Positions 53,599 through 62,931 of a DNA stretch of 64,000 nucleotides are shown here, one piece after another. How positions within the stretch are numbered: the first letter of the stretch is position 1; every line of letters begins with the position of its first letter. Under the pieces are notes generated by a model. The model searched no databases. It had not been told where the DNA came from and saw only the letters and a list, made by a program, of their open reading frames with translations. A program made the translations under genes and the position numbers. The stretch lies in contig NZ_JAUOPD010000006.1 of assembly GCF_030546745.1 (NCBI RefSeq), positions 1 through 64,000 of the forward strand. The letters are read 5' to 3'. The stretch comes from Thalassotalea sp. 1_MG-2023 (lineage in GTDB: Bacteria; Pseudomonadota; Gammaproteobacteria; Enterobacterales; Alteromonadaceae).

Positions 53599-53925
53599 AT
53601 GGCTAGTCAAGCAACAAAAGCACAGAGTGAAAGCAGTGAACCTAAAACTACTAAAGGTAATGGATCGTCTCCTATTGCACAAAAAATTACTGAGTCGTTA
53701 CATCAATCTGTTGATCATTTAGGTGAACATGCAGCTAAAACTGAAGAGTCGCTAAGAAAAAATGCGACTAATTCAGCAAATTCGATGAAAGATAAGCAAG
53801 TAAAAGTGCAAAGTATGTGGAATCAATCGGCAGTCGGTCGATACACACAAGAACATCCTGTGGCATCAGCCGGCATTGCTTTTGCAGCAGGTATGTTACT
53901 GACTAGCTTACTTAAGAGAAAGTAA
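53599..53925 (+). CDS. DUF883/YqjD-ElaB-like membrane-anchored protein
   Basis: This 108-residue protein has a charged, coiled-coil-prone N-terminal two-thirds (TESLHQSVDHLGEHAAKTEE) and a single C-terminal membrane helix (HPVASAGIAFAAGMLLTSLL) ending in RKR-type residues. This is the layout of YqjD/ElaB proteins, which anchor ribosomes to the membrane in stationary phase. It starts at 53599 with GGAG six bases upstream and is first of three co-transcribed genes like E. coli yqjD-yqjE-yqjK. Confidence 0.8.
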   Translation: MASQATKAQSESSEPKTTKGNGSSPIAQKITESLHQSVDHLGEHAAKTEESLRKNATNSANSMKDKQVKVQSMWNQSAVGRYTQEHPVASAGIAFAAGMLLTSLLKRK

Positions 53926-53928
53926 CAG

Positions 53929-54345
53929 ATGAATGATAACTCTGAACATCAAGCTCAAGAAGATGCAACGTCTGCTAATGACGTTGCTCTTTCAGATATA
54001 TTATCTGCATGGCAAGAAGTATTAACGGTTTACAAATTGCAGATACTGAAAGCGAGCGATCTTGTTGGCTCAGAAATTAAACTCAGTGTTAAAGCGATGA
54101 CCTTAAGTTTAATAGGCTTATTGGTGTTGGTTGGTATTGGTTTGATAATGTGGATAACCCTTTGTTTAACAATTGCTTATACTGTATTCACCTTTGGCGG
54201 TCATTGGTTATTGATCCCTTCTACAGTATTGTTGATTAATGCAGTTGTGGCTTGGATCAGCTTTAAATTGTATAAACAAAGTAAGTCGGCGATAGGGTTA
54301 CCGTATGCAAAGTCGTTGTTGATGAACTCAGAGCCTGAGGAGTAA
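53929..54345 (+). CDS. YqjE-like phage-holin-superfamily membrane protein
   Basis: This 138-residue protein has an acidic N-terminus and two hydrophobic segments (about residues 60-85 and 90-112), the PF07332/YqjE arrangement. It is 3 bases after the YqjD-like gene and 3 before the next. The function is unknown; its coupling to YqjD suggests an envelope or stress role. Confidence 0.75.
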   Translation: MNDNSEHQAQEDATSANDVALSDILSAWQEVLTVYKLQILKASDLVGSEIKLSVKAMTLSLIGLLVLVGIGLIMWITLCLTIAYTVFTFGGHWLLIPSTVLLINAVVAWISFKLYKQSKSAIGLPYAKSLLMNSEPEE

Positions 54346-54348
54346 GCG

Positions 54349-54579
54349 ATGTTTGATCTACTAAAAAAACATAAAGCAAATGTTCAGTATGTATATGATG
54401 ATTATCAAATTGTTACATCGTATAAAAGGATGAGCATAGAGCAAGCGAAAAATAAAAGCTTATATGTTATTGGTTCGCCAAAAGGCTTAGCGGCTAGTTT
54501 TGCCGCAGGTTCAGTGGCTGGTTTATCGTCTTCTTCGCATCAGCGTTTATTACCTTTGATCAAATTGTTTGTATTTTAA
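54349..54579 (+). CDS. Small protein, third gene of the YqjD-like operon
   Basis: This 76-residue protein has a basic, helical N-terminal half and a glycine/serine-rich hydrophobic stretch (SPKGLAASFAAGSVAGLSSS). The position matches YqjK but similarity is only general. GAGGAG lies upstream of the ATG. I cannot assign a function. Confidence 0.6.
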   Translation: MFDLLKKHKANVQYVYDDYQIVTSYKRMSIEQAKNKSLYVIGSPKGLAASFAAGSVAGLSSSSHQRLLPLIKLFVF

Positions 54580-54617
54580 ATGACACTTGCTCTGAAGGCG
54601 GTAACATCGCTATTTAT

Positions 54618-55025
54618 CTATTTGCTTTCAACATGTTTTTTAAAGTTATTTAGAATCATTTGCCATCCGTGTTTTTGTTGTTCTAACGTGCTTTCATCTT
54701 CTGTTTGAAAGGTTTCTTTAACTGTTGTGTCGTCGCCTTTTTCAATGAACTCAACCGATACAGAACGTCCATCATTTAGGGTGAAATTAATTGTGTTAAA
54801 AGCAATTATTTTGCTAAACTTTCCTGAAAAATCAAAGGCCATGGAGTTATCTTTCGCTGTCATTCGATAGTTAAACTGACCTCCTTCCTTAAAGTCTATT
54901 TCCGCGTTAGGGCAGCACCAATCGTCGTTGGCAAAATTCCAACATTTAATGTCTTCTGGTGTTACCCATGCCTGCCAAGTTGTGCTTAATGGCTTATTCA
55001 CAGTTGCTTCTATTACTACGTTCAT
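54618..55025 (-). CDS. SRPBCC/AHSA1-type START-like domain protein
   Basis: This 135-residue single domain has the AHSA1 signature TVNKPLSTTWQAWVTPEDIKCWN at the start and ETFQTEDESTLEQQKHGWQMILNNF at the end, forming the Bet v1-like hydrophobic cavity. Small proteins of this type bind lipophilic ligands or act as stress-response factors; no specific role can be read. It stands alone. Confidence 0.82.
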   Translation of the reverse strand: MNVVIEATVNKPLSTTWQAWVTPEDIKCWNFANDDWCCPNAEIDFKEGGQFNYRMTAKDNSMAFDFSGKFSKIIAFNTINFTLNDGRSVSVEFIEKGDDTTVKETFQTEDESTLEQQKHGWQMILNNFKKHVESK

Positions 55026-55261
55026 GTTATCTCCTCTGTATTAGATTAAAGTGTACGCTAAGCCAAAAACAGGCTTTGTGTATTAGTCGAACGTAGTGAC
55101 TGTCAATCGACATGTTAATTTAACTTTTTTGAAAGCGTTAATGTTCAAACATAAACCAATGTTAGGTTGATTTTAGTTGTACAACTTTAAGAGTTAATAA
55201 TGCATTGATATACAAACTATTTTTCAATTCCGATATAGCAATATATGAATTCAGTTTTAGG

Positions 55262-55597
55262 TTAAAGGTCATTCTCACTGATATTGTGTTTTTGTTTGAG
55301 TATTTTTTTCAGGTATTTTTTAATGACTTTCTGTTCAAAATAAAGAGCAGTAAAACTGCCTACGCCAAAAGTAGTAAAACCTAATAAGAGGACGATAAAG
55401 TTTAATCTTGAACCTTGAGTTAGGTAATTTAAGTACAGAGTAATAGGAATAACGATCACGAAAAACGTGAATACTTTAGTGAATTCACGCAGTAATTTGC
55501 TATTCGACTTTGCTTCAATAATATATTCATCAATGCACTGTTCAGGGATTTGGTTGGCACGAGGAAATGTTTTTTGTATCCAGTGTGAATAATCCAA
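55262..55597 (-). CDS. Small membrane protein of unknown function
   Basis: This 111-residue protein has two hydrophobic helices (about residues 38-58 and 68-88, FTFFVIVIPITLYLNYLT and LNFIVLLLGFTTFGVG) and a basic C-terminus (KKYLKKILKQKHN). No family is recognised. It stands alone between the AHSA1 and DUF2785 genes. Confidence 0.55.
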   Translation of the reverse strand: MDYSHWIQKTFPRANQIPEQCIDEYIIEAKSNSKLLREFTKVFTFFVIVIPITLYLNYLTQGSRLNFIVLLLGFTTFGVGSFTALYFEQKVIKKYLKKILKQKHNISENDL

Positions 55598-55697
55598 TAG
55601 TAGACCTTGTTACTTTTGTGTATAAAAACATAAATATACCAAGATATATTTGCGAGTTATAGTAATAAAACTCGCACTTTAGAGAGTCGTTTTAATA

Positions 55698-56597
55698 TTA
55701 TCCTAAAGATGTTAACGCTTGTTGTAATGAAGCTTGTATAGCTTTTAGCTGGGGGTTTTTGCTATTACTGGTGATGACATATAGGTTATGTAAAAAACTT
55801 CTTGTGTTATGAAGTTTTGCTAGGCCTTGCTCGCTTTGATAAACGCTTTGCCAGGTTTCAAATGGTGCCGGTGATGTTACAGAGGTTAACCAATTAGCGA
55901 ATTCATCAGCGGAAAGTTTGTTTTGTAAAATAATATAAACCACAGGCATGGCTAAGCGTTTAGGCTCCCCAAAAGTATAGAAGGTATTTTTAGGAGAAAT
56001 TTGTTGCTTGATTGCAGTTAATAATTGCTGATGCTGAGCTTTAGTCACTTGTTTATTAAGTGCAAGTTGTAAGAAAATATCAGCCGTGTGAGCAACATTG
56101 TGTCGCCAGCCTTCTTGTTCGTTAAATCCACGGTAATCTGAAATGTTTGACATGAAACGGGTGCTAACATCAACAATTGTCTGCCGTTCTTGCTCTGACA
56201 TATAAGGGGTAATGCGATCAACACGCACCACTTCCGATAATACTAATGCCGCGAAAGGTTGTTCGAAACCATTCGGGTCTTTGCTCTTAGAAGCTAATAT
56301 TGTTTGTAGCTTAAAGAGTAAAGTGTTGATTGTTTCTGTATCTAGTGCCTTGTTTCTTAGCCATGTACTGTATGCTTGATAGACAATTTCGTCACGTATT
56401 TTAGGATCAGGGTGAGACAAACAATTAAGTAGGGTGATCGCGAGATTATTGCGCTTTTTATCTTCTTCGATAGTAAAGTCATTTGTTTTTAAGGATTTGA
56501 GTGCTTCAACCGTAAGTTGTTGATGACAGTGACTAGCCAACGCAGCATTAGTAAATAATAGTAGTGAACCCATAAGGACTAACGAGTGTAGTTGCAT
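55698..56597 (-). CDS. DUF2785 family exported protein
   Basis: This 299-residue protein has a signal peptide (about residues 1-21, ending ALA) and an all-alpha, repeat-like mature domain. Blocks such as HPDPKIRDEIVYQAYSTWL and GWRHNVAHTADIFLQLALN match DUF2785. The function is unknown. It is transcribed away from the spermidine-synthase-like gene; the 239-bp gap between them (56598-56836) shows no clear element. Confidence 0.75.
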   Translation of the reverse strand: MQLHSLVLMGSLLLFTNAALASHCHQQLTVEALKSLKTNDFTIEEDKKRNNLAITLLNCLSHPDPKIRDEIVYQAYSTWLRNKALDTETINTLLFKLQTILASKSKDPNGFEQPFAALVLSEVVRVDRITPYMSEQERQTIVDVSTRFMSNISDYRGFNEQEGWRHNVAHTADIFLQLALNKQVTKAQHQQLLTAIKQQISPKNTFYTFGEPKRLAMPVVYIILQNKLSADEFANWLTSVTSPAPFETWQSVYQSEQGLAKLHNTRSFLHNLYVITSNSKNPQLKAIQASLQQALTSLG

Positions 56598-56836
56598 TTT
56601 TATACCTTAATAAAGGCTTAGCTTGTGTTTAGCTAATACCGAAAATTGATTATCTAAGTTAGTGTTTCATTGTTTGTTAATTGTTGCTATGAGTCAATTA
56701 ATCTGTGAGATAAGTTGTTATATTTTATAAACAAAGCTAATTCATTGACCGTTTTAAGGTGTTAACTGTAAAAGATAGTCTTTATAATCAACCGCAATAC
56801 TCATCAGAATAAGCTACCTTGCTTTCGTTATCACAT

Positions 56837-58909
56837 ATGCATTATTTATTTGTTGTTTTTATTGGTGCTTTTTTACTGTTTCAAGTACAGCCACTGATCG
56901 CTAAATTAATTTTACCTTATTTCGGTGGTGGCGCTGCAGTTTGGACCGCCTGCATGCTTTTCTTTCAAGCTTTTTTATTAGCAGGTTATGGTTATAGTCA
57001 TATATTGTCGAGAATTAGGTCAATAAAGCTACAAGTAATCTTACACATTTCCTTGTTGGTAATTAGTGTATTTACTTTGCCAATTGGTTTGTCTGAACAT
57101 GTGTTACCTAAGGTATTTGTTGAAAGCCCACTGTTAAATATTTTATACCAATTGATGTTGTCGGTTGGATTACCTTATTTTATTTTATCGTCAACCGGCC
57201 CACTGGTACAAAACTGGTATGCTAGTAATCACCAAGGTAAGGCACCTTATTTTTTGTACTCTTGGTCTAACGTGGCTTCTTTAATTGCATTACTCAGTTT
57301 TCCTTTTGTGTTCGAGCCGATATTAGCCGCATCTACTCAATTAATTTTATGGTCGGTATTGTATGGTGTTTATGTTCTGGCTTTTATCGTTATAGCAATA
57401 ACAACGTATCGCGGGCAGTTGCTTCAACCTATAGAAACAACACAATCGATAACAGGGGTAAATATCGATACGGGTGTTGCGAAAATTGATAGACACACAC
57501 ATGACTTTAATCTTACAAATGCTATTTCATGGGTCGCTTTGTCGTCACTTGGGGTGATTTTTTTAGTCGCTACTACTAATGCGATCACACAAAATGTTGC
57601 ACCTATTCCATTTCTTTGGATCTTGCCTCTTTGCTTGTATCTGCTTAGTTTTATTATTTGTTTTCACAGCGATCGTTGGTACATTCGCTGGTATTGGCTG
57701 ATATTGTTGATATTAGGTAGCATCATCGCGATATTCTTGTATTTCATCGGTTCTCAGTTTGATTTAATTACTCAAGTGATTCTATATAGCTTTGTATTGC
57801 TTGCTGCCTGCATGGTTTGTCACGGTGAATTAGCCAAAACTAAACCCGCGCCAAGGTATTTAACGCACTTTTATCTACTTATTGCGCTGGGCGGTTTTCT
57901 TGGTTCGTTATTTGTTGCCTTTATTGCCACGAATGTATTTCAACAATTTCTTGAATTTCCATTAGCGTTTATTAGCTTACTATTATTATTGTCAGTAGTG
58001 TATTGGCGAGAAAAACTGTCGATTAAGTATGTTTTAGCAATGTCAGTGTCTGTGGTGGTTTGTGTTTCTTTATTTACGGTTTTACTGAGTCGTTATCAAC
58101 AAAATGATATTTTCCAACAACGTAATTTTTATGGCATTTTAACGGTAAAAGATGTTGATGTTGCAGGTAAAACTGAACGCCGCCTTGTTGATGGAACAAC
58201 ATCACACGGTACACAATATCTTGATGAATCATTACAACAAATACCGTTAAGTTATTATCGTAAAGGCACAGGAGGTGCAATTGCGATTGAGCTAATGCAA
58301 CAGACAAAACAAACTGGGATCAATGTAGGGTTTGTCGGTTTAGGTGCTGGTGCGTTAGCAGCCTATGGTGAAAAGGAAGATAGTTTCAGCTTTTTTGAAT
58401 TGAACCCTGCAGTGATTAACGCGGCTCAAGAATATTTTACTTTTTTATCGAATTCTAACGCTAACATTAAAGTAATAGAAGGAGATGCTCGCATTTCAAT
58501 TGCCAAAGATGTTCAGCCATTAGCAAATAAACCTTTCGATGTGTTAATACTTGATGCGTTTTCAGGTGACAGTATTCCGCAACATTTACTGACCGTTGAA
58601 GCGTTTTCAATGTATCAGCAAGTTGTGAGTAAGCAGGGGATCATCGCGGTTCATATTTCTAATAGTCATTTAAATTTATTGCCATTGATGAAAGGGATAG
58701 CAGATCACACTCAAATGGCATTAGTGTATTTTCATACGGCAGGTAAACGTGCTGAAAGCCATGATACTGATTGGGTTTGGCTGACACACAATAATAATTT
58801 AATAGATAACCCTGTCGTTAAGTTACAAAGTACGCGAGTAAAATTGTCATCGTCAGAGCAAATAGTTTGGACTGATGATCACAGCCACTTAATGTCATTA
58901 CTTAAATGA
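56837..58909 (+). CDS. Membrane protein with spermidine synthase-like domain
   Basis: This protein has about 690 residues. The first ~400 form 10 or more membrane helices (HYLFVVFIGAFLLFQVQPL at the N-terminus), and the last ~240 form a Rossmann-type aminopropyltransferase-like domain (VGFVGLGAGALAAYG, FFELNPAVI, DVLILDAFSGDSIPQHLLT). Such fused proteins are annotated as spermidine synthases but lack proof of polyamine synthesis. The DAFSGDSIP segment holds the typical acidic residue. An in-frame TTG at 56819 is an alternative start; neither start has a clear ribosome site. Confidence 0.82.
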   Translation: MHYLFVVFIGAFLLFQVQPLIAKLILPYFGGGAAVWTACMLFFQAFLLAGYGYSHILSRIRSIKLQVILHISLLVISVFTLPIGLSEHVLPKVFVESPLLNILYQLMLSVGLPYFILSSTGPLVQNWYASNHQGKAPYFLYSWSNVASLIALLSFPFVFEPILAASTQLILWSVLYGVYVLAFIVIAITTYRGQLLQPIETTQSITGVNIDTGVAKIDRHTHDFNLTNAISWVALSSLGVIFLVATTNAITQNVAPIPFLWILPLCLYLLSFIICFHSDRWYIRWYWLILLILGSIIAIFLYFIGSQFDLITQVILYSFVLLAACMVCHGELAKTKPAPRYLTHFYLLIALGGFLGSLFVAFIATNVFQQFLEFPLAFISLLLLLSVVYWREKLSIKYVLAMSVSVVVCVSLFTVLLSRYQQNDIFQQRNFYGILTVKDVDVAGKTERRLVDGTTSHGTQYLDESLQQIPLSYYRKGTGGAIAIELMQQTKQTGINVGFVGLGAGALAAYGEKEDSFSFFELNPAVINAAQEYFTFLSNSNANIKVIEGDARISIAKDVQPLANKPFDVLILDAFSGDSIPQHLLTVEAFSMYQQVVSKQGIIAVHISNSHLNLLPLMKGIADHTQMALVYFHTAGKRAESHDTDWVWLTHNNNLIDNPVVKLQSTRVKLSSSEQIVWTDDHSHLMSLLK

Positions 58910-58918
58910 TCAAAGCTA

Positions 58919-58948
58919 TCGCAGGCATAAAGACGCTTATGCCTGCGA
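58919..58948. terminator. Bidirectional terminator hairpin
   Basis: TCGCAGGCATAA and TTATGCCTGCGA form a perfect 12-bp stem with a 6-nt loop between convergent genes. It probably terminates both the membrane spermidine-synthase-like gene and gloA. Confidence 0.75.
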
Positions 58949-58955
58949 AATAAGA

Positions 58956-59375
58956 TTACCAAGTACCTGTATTTTCCATATTATGCCAAGGTTCTTTTGG
59001 TGGCAAAGCATCGCCTTTTTGTAATAGCTCAATTGAGATCCCATCAGGTGACTTTACAAATGCCATATGGCCGCAGCGAGGTGGGCGATTAATAACTACG
59101 CCATTATCCATTAAATGCTGGCATGTAGCGTATATATCATCAACTTCATAAGCTAAATGACCAAAATTCCTGCCTGATTGGTACTCTTCCTCTGAATCCC
59201 AGTTATAGGTTAACTCTATTTCAGGCGCACCTTTTTCAGTGGCTAGGAAGATTAAAGTGAACTTACCTTCTGGTACGTCGTAACGGTTGGTTTCAATAAG
59301 TCCGAGTTTATTTATAAAAAAATCGAGTGACGCATCGACATCTGTCACGCGAACCATGGTATGAAGAAACTTCAT
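58956..59375 (-). CDS. gloA: Lactoylglutathione lyase (glyoxalase I)
   Basis: This 139-residue VOC-fold enzyme has the four metal ligands His5, Glu54 (in EIELTYNWD), His73 ([11 protein letters not shown]) and Glu116 (GISIELLQ), matching E. coli GloA. It converts the methylglyoxal-glutathione hemithioacetal to lactoylglutathione. It carries a C-terminal extension ([15 protein letters not shown]) common in marine relatives. It stands alone on the minus strand. Confidence 0.92.
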   Translation of the reverse strand: MKFLHTMVRVTDVDASLDFFINKLGLIETNRYDVPEGKFTLIFLATEKGAPEIELTYNWDSEEEYQSGRNFGHLAYEVDDIYATCQHLMDNGVVINRPPRCGHMAFVKSPDGISIELLQKGDALPPKEPWHNMENTGTW

Positions 59376-59487
59376 ATGAACCTCTATTAATGAATCTTAC
59401 GAAATGCTCTATTGAACAACGATAGTATAATTTATCTTATCAATATCATTATAAAACGATATCGCAGGTTTCTGTAATACATTGATA

Positions 59488-59811
59488 CTAACTATTTGTT
59501 AAATTTAATTTTAGTCCAATAATGCCGACTATGATCAGACTGATAAAAAATAACTGAATGATGGTTAAGCTATGTTGATACATAACAAAATTTATTAATA
59601 CGATAGTACATACTCCCACCGCTAACCAGATCAAATAGGCAATGGTGATCGGAATTTCCCTGATAGCAAACGAAAACAATACAAGACTAATTACCATAGA
59701 AATTACAGCAAGTAGTACGTAGGGAAACTTAGAAAAGGATGCGGATTTGTCAAGAAAGAAGAGCCAACCTGCCTCAAAAATACCTGCAACAATGAGAAAA
59801 AACCAATACAT
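59488..59811 (-). CDS. gdx: SMR-family guanidinium exporter (Gdx/SugE)
   Basis: This 107-residue, four-helix SMR protein has the essential Glu13 in the G10-x-x-E13-x-x-W16 signature (AGIFEAGW) and AYLIWLAVG in helix 3. Gdx-type SMRs export guanidinium in exchange for protons and work as antiparallel dimers. Assignment to Gdx rather than the EmrE drug branch is strongly supported by the guanidine-II riboswitch in its leader. GGAG lies about 8 bases before the ATG. Confidence 0.9.
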   Translation of the reverse strand: MYWFFLIVAGIFEAGWLFFLDKSASFSKFPYVLLAVISMVISLVLFSFAIREIPITIAYLIWLAVGVCTIVLINFVMYQHSLTIIQLFFISLIIVGIIGLKLNLTNS

Positions 59812-59828
59812 AATTCTACTCCAATTAA

Positions 59829-59870
59829 AGGGCCGTCCCTGATGGAATAGAGCGGTGAGGTCGTCCTCAC
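59829..59870 (-). promoter_or_regulatory. Guanidine-II (mini-ykkC) riboswitch
   Basis: Read on the minus strand, two hairpins occur in order: GTGAGG-ACGA-CCTCAC (59870-59855) and AGGG-ACGG-CCCT (59840-59829). Each has the ACGR tetraloop that defines this riboswitch class, with a 14-nt linker. The ribosome site GGAG (59822-59819) follows at once, so guanidine binding would free translation of the exporter gene. The architecture is diagnostic of the family by eye. Confidence 0.9.
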
Positions 59871-59946
59871 TTCGGTTAATGTTTTTAAATTATACGCTTT
59901 ATTACCGGTTATTCGAAGTTACTTTTCGAAAAAAGTAAAAAAGCGG

Positions 59947-59994
59947 TTGAAAATGCTATATAACAAAATTATTATATAATGAATTTGTTATATA
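59947..59994 (+). promoter_or_regulatory. Promoter and operator of the arsenic operon
   Basis: TTGAAA (59947-59952), 17 bp and TATTAT (59970-59975) form a promoter. An 11-bp inverted repeat, TATATAACAAA (59957-59967) and TTTGTTATATA (59984-59994), brackets the -10 region and ends at the ribosome site. It is the probable binding site for the ArsR domain of the first gene product, giving autorepression relieved by arsenite. Confidence 0.6.
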
Positions 59995-60002
59995 GGTGGT
60001 TT

Positions 60003-60764
60003 ATGAAAGTTCTTTTTTTATGTTCGGAGAACTCTGCACGATCAATAATGGCTGAAGCATTGTTAAAACATCATGGTAAAGAGCAATTTGCTGTTTATAG
60101 TGCAGGTACTCACCCATCAGGTATTGAACCAAAGGCAGTAAAGGCGATTACGCACTTTGGTCTACCAATAGATGGACTATCATCTAATAGCCTTGATGAC
60201 GTAAAAGAAATTCATTTTGATTACGTGATTACTTTGTGCGACAAAGCAGCGAAAGAGTGTGATACCAGCGTAATGGGAACCAATTGTTTGTTTTGGGACT
60301 TTCCTGAACCACGCAGTAGAATGGTTGCTAATCCTTATGAGAAAACACTTCAAGAGCTAAATGAGCGAATAAAAATGTTTTTGCTAATTCAAGAAAAGCA
60401 AAAGCCAACCCCAATATCGCCTACTGTTTTTTTTAAGTGTCTAGCAGATGAAGTACGACTTAAAACGTTATTGATTATTGCTGTCGAACAAGAAGCATGT
60501 GTTTGTGAAATCATGGAAGCGTTAAATGAAAAGAGTCAGCCGAAAGTATCTCGTCATTTAGCGCAGCTGAGAAACACAGGCATATTATCATCAAGAAAGC
60601 ATCAACAATGGGTGTTTTACTCACTAAACCCCACATTAACAAGTTGGATGAAAGCTGTGATCACATCCACCGTGATCAATGAACCACATTGTATTGAACA
60701 AGAGCTTGCTCGTTTAAATGCGATGGGGGATCGTCCTACGCGTATTAAGCGCTGCTGTAATTAG
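60003..60764 (+). CDS. Fusion of thioredoxin-type arsenate reductase and ArsR repressor
   Basis: This protein has about 253 residues. The N-terminal ~130 are a low-molecular-weight phosphatase-type ArsC: C7-X5-R loop (CSENSARS), the redox pair Cys79/Cys86 spaced seven apart as in B. subtilis ArsC, and WDFPEP. The C-terminal ~100 are an ArsR winged helix ([15 protein letters not shown], metal-binding CVC in [26 protein letters not shown]), ending RCCN. One protein would both reduce arsenate and sense the product. The start at 60003 follows AGGTGG; an in-frame ATG at 59979 lies in the operator. Confidence 0.9.
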   Translation: MKVLFLCSENSARSIMAEALLKHHGKEQFAVYSAGTHPSGIEPKAVKAITHFGLPIDGLSSNSLDDVKEIHFDYVITLCDKAAKECDTSVMGTNCLFWDFPEPRSRMVANPYEKTLQELNERIKMFLLIQEKQKPTPISPTVFFKCLADEVRLKTLLIIAVEQEACVCEIMEALNEKSQPKVSRHLAQLRNTGILSSRKHQQWVFYSLNPTLTSWMKAVITSTVINEPHCIEQELARLNAMGDRPTRIKRCCN

Positions 60765-60774
60765 GGGGGAACTA

Positions 60775-61797
60775 ATGGGAATCTTCGAACGATATTTATC
60801 TTTATGGGTCGCTATTTGTATTTTTTTCGGAGTGATTTTTGGGGTGTATTTCCCTGAATTTTTTTCTTGGGTAGCTAATGCCGAAATCGCGCAAGTTAAT
60901 ATTTTTGTGGCAGTTTTCATTTGGTTAATGATTTATCCCATGATGGTTCAAATTGATTTTTCCACCATTAAAGATGTTGGAAAAAATCCGTCAGGATTAG
61001 TGCTTACCGTTGTGATTAACTGGTTTGTTAAACCATTTTCAATGGCTGCCTTAGGTTGGTTGTTTTTTGAGGTGCTGTTCACTGACTTCGTTAACCCTGA
61101 AACAGCTCAAGAATATATTGCAGGCATGATTTTACTTGGCGTCGCTCCTTGTACTGCAATGGTATTTTTATGGTCACAATTAACAAAAGGTGATGCAAAC
61201 TATACCTTAGTTCAGGTATCGTTAAATGATATTATCATGATCTTTGCTTTTGCACCCATAGCTGCCTTCTTGCTAGGTGTAGCTGATATCAATGTTCCCT
61301 GGAATACCTTACTATATTCAGTATTGCTATATGTTGTACTGCCCTTAATTGCGGGGGTTTTAACGCGAGCAATACTGAATAAATCAGAACGCAAAAATAA
61401 ATCAATTGATGAACTCATATCAAAGTTCAAACCGTTTTCAATGGTGGGTTTATTGTTGACAGTGGTTTTACTTTTCGCTTTTCAAGCTCAGCGTATTATT
61501 GAACAACCTCAAACTATCGTATTAATTGCAATACCGTTAGTAATACAAACGTACGGTATTTTTATTATTGCCTATCTCTTGGCTTTAAAATTAAAGCTGA
61601 AACAAAACATTGCTGCTCCAGCTTGTTTAATAGGCACATCAAACTTTTTTGAATGAGCAGTGGCAGTAGCTATTTCATTATTTGGTTTACATTCAGGAGC
61701 TGCGTTAGCAACGGTTGTTGGTGTGTTGGTAGAAGTGCCTGTGATGTTGTCTTTGGTTGCATTTGTGAACAAAACACGTCATTGGTTTGAACCATGA
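60775..61797 (+). pseudogene. acr3: ACR3-type arsenite efflux gene interrupted by one in-frame TGA
   Basis: The frame encodes an ACR3 (BASS-fold) permease: [23 protein letters not shown]-type core and [10 protein letters not shown] near the end. After residue 293 a TGA (61654-61656) replaces the Leu codon expected in the family motif [14 protein letters not shown]. The next 46 codons continue in frame through [21 protein letters not shown] and [14 protein letters not shown] to a second TGA at 61795. Full length would be 340 residues, normal for ACR3. TTA to TGA is a single-base change. As read, the product lacks its last helix and a half, so it is probably inactive unless read through or a sequencing error. 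Confidence 0.85.
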
Positions 61798-61909
61798 ACA
61801 AAATAATAACCATTTGAATTTTATAGTTAAATTTTAGAAATATAGTAAGCGCAATGCTTAGTTCTTTTATAAATAATGTGTTTATTCAGTAAAAACAGGA
61901 GATGTTAAG

Positions 61910-62917
61910 ATGACGATTAAAGTTGGTATCAACGGTTTTGGACGCATGGGCCGTTTAACCTTAAGGGCTGCATTTAAGTCAAACGCGATTGAGTTTGTTC
62001 AGATAAATGATCCGGCAGGCAACGCTGAAACATTAGCACATTTATTGAAGTACGATTCTGTTCACGGTATTTGGCAGCATAAAATTGAACATGATAATGC
62101 CACATTATTGATTGATGAGCAGGCTATTAAGGTTACGCAAAATAAGGAAATTCAGGACACAGATTGGTCTGGATGTGATGTGGTAATAGAAGCATCTGGC
62201 AAAATGAAAACGAAAGAGAAATTGCAGGGCTATTTTGATCAAGGAGTTAAAAAGGTTGTAGTAACTGCGCCCGTAAAAGAGGAAGGGGTGTTAAATATTG
62301 TCATGGGGGTCAACGATGATCTGTATGATGTCAAAAACCATGACATTGTTACTGCAGCTTCATGTACCACTAATTGCTTAGCGCCTATTGTTAAGGTTTT
62401 ACAAGAAAATATTGGTATCAAACACGGTTCAATAACCACTATTCACGATATTACCAATACCCAAACTATTTTAGATGCACCACATAAAGACTTAAGGCGT
62501 GCTCGTGCTTGTGGTATGAGTTTAATTCCCACGACAACTGGCTCTGCAACGGCGATTAGCCATATTTTTCCTGAGTTAAAAGGCCGATTAAACGGCCATG
62601 CGATAAGAGTACCGTTAGCAAATGCGTCTATCACCGATTGCGTTTTTGAACTTGAACGAAAAACCACAGTTGATGAGCTAAATAATTGGTTTAAAGCTGC
62701 AGCTGAAACTGATTTAGCAGGTATTTTGGGCTACGAAGAAAAGCCACTAGTATCAATTGATTATAAAACTGATCCTCGCTCTAGCATTGTCGATGCATTG
62801 TCGACCATGGTGATAAATGATACCCAAGTTAAAATTTATGCTTGGTATGATAATGAATGGGGTTACGCGAATAGAACAGCCGAACTGGTTATTAAAGTGG
62901 CACTTAGTATTAAGTAG
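61910..62917 (+). CDS. Glyceraldehyde-3-phosphate dehydrogenase of the ArsJ pathway
   Basis: This 335-residue GAPDH has the NAD fold at the N-terminus ([12 protein letters not shown]), the catalytic Cys152 in [11 protein letters not shown] and His179 in [10 protein letters not shown], and [11 protein letters not shown] near the C-terminus. Genes of this kind next to arsJ make 1-arseno-3-phosphoglycerate from arsenate and glyceraldehyde-3-phosphate. Location between acr3 and arsJ supports this role over glycolysis. AGGAGA lies ahead of the ATG. Confidence 0.92.
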   Translation: MTIKVGINGFGRMGRLTLRAAFKSNAIEFVQINDPAGNAETLAHLLKYDSVHGIWQHKIEHDNATLLIDEQAIKVTQNKEIQDTDWSGCDVVIEASGKMKTKEKLQGYFDQGVKKVVVTAPVKEEGVLNIVMGVNDDLYDVKNHDIVTAASCTTNCLAPIVKVLQENIGIKHGSITTIHDITNTQTILDAPHKDLRRARACGMSLIPTTTGSATAISHIFPELKGRLNGHAIRVPLANASITDCVFELERKTTVDELNNWFKAAAETDLAGILGYEEKPLVSIDYKTDPRSSIVDALSTMVINDTQVKIYAWYDNEWGYANRTAELVIKVALSIK

Positions 62918-62931
62918 GGTATTTAAGCCAA

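Noticed and set aside
61654-61656. TGA as a selenocysteine codon in acr3
   Set aside because: ACR3 has Leu at this place and no selenoprotein form is known; I saw no SECIS-like hairpin that would support it.
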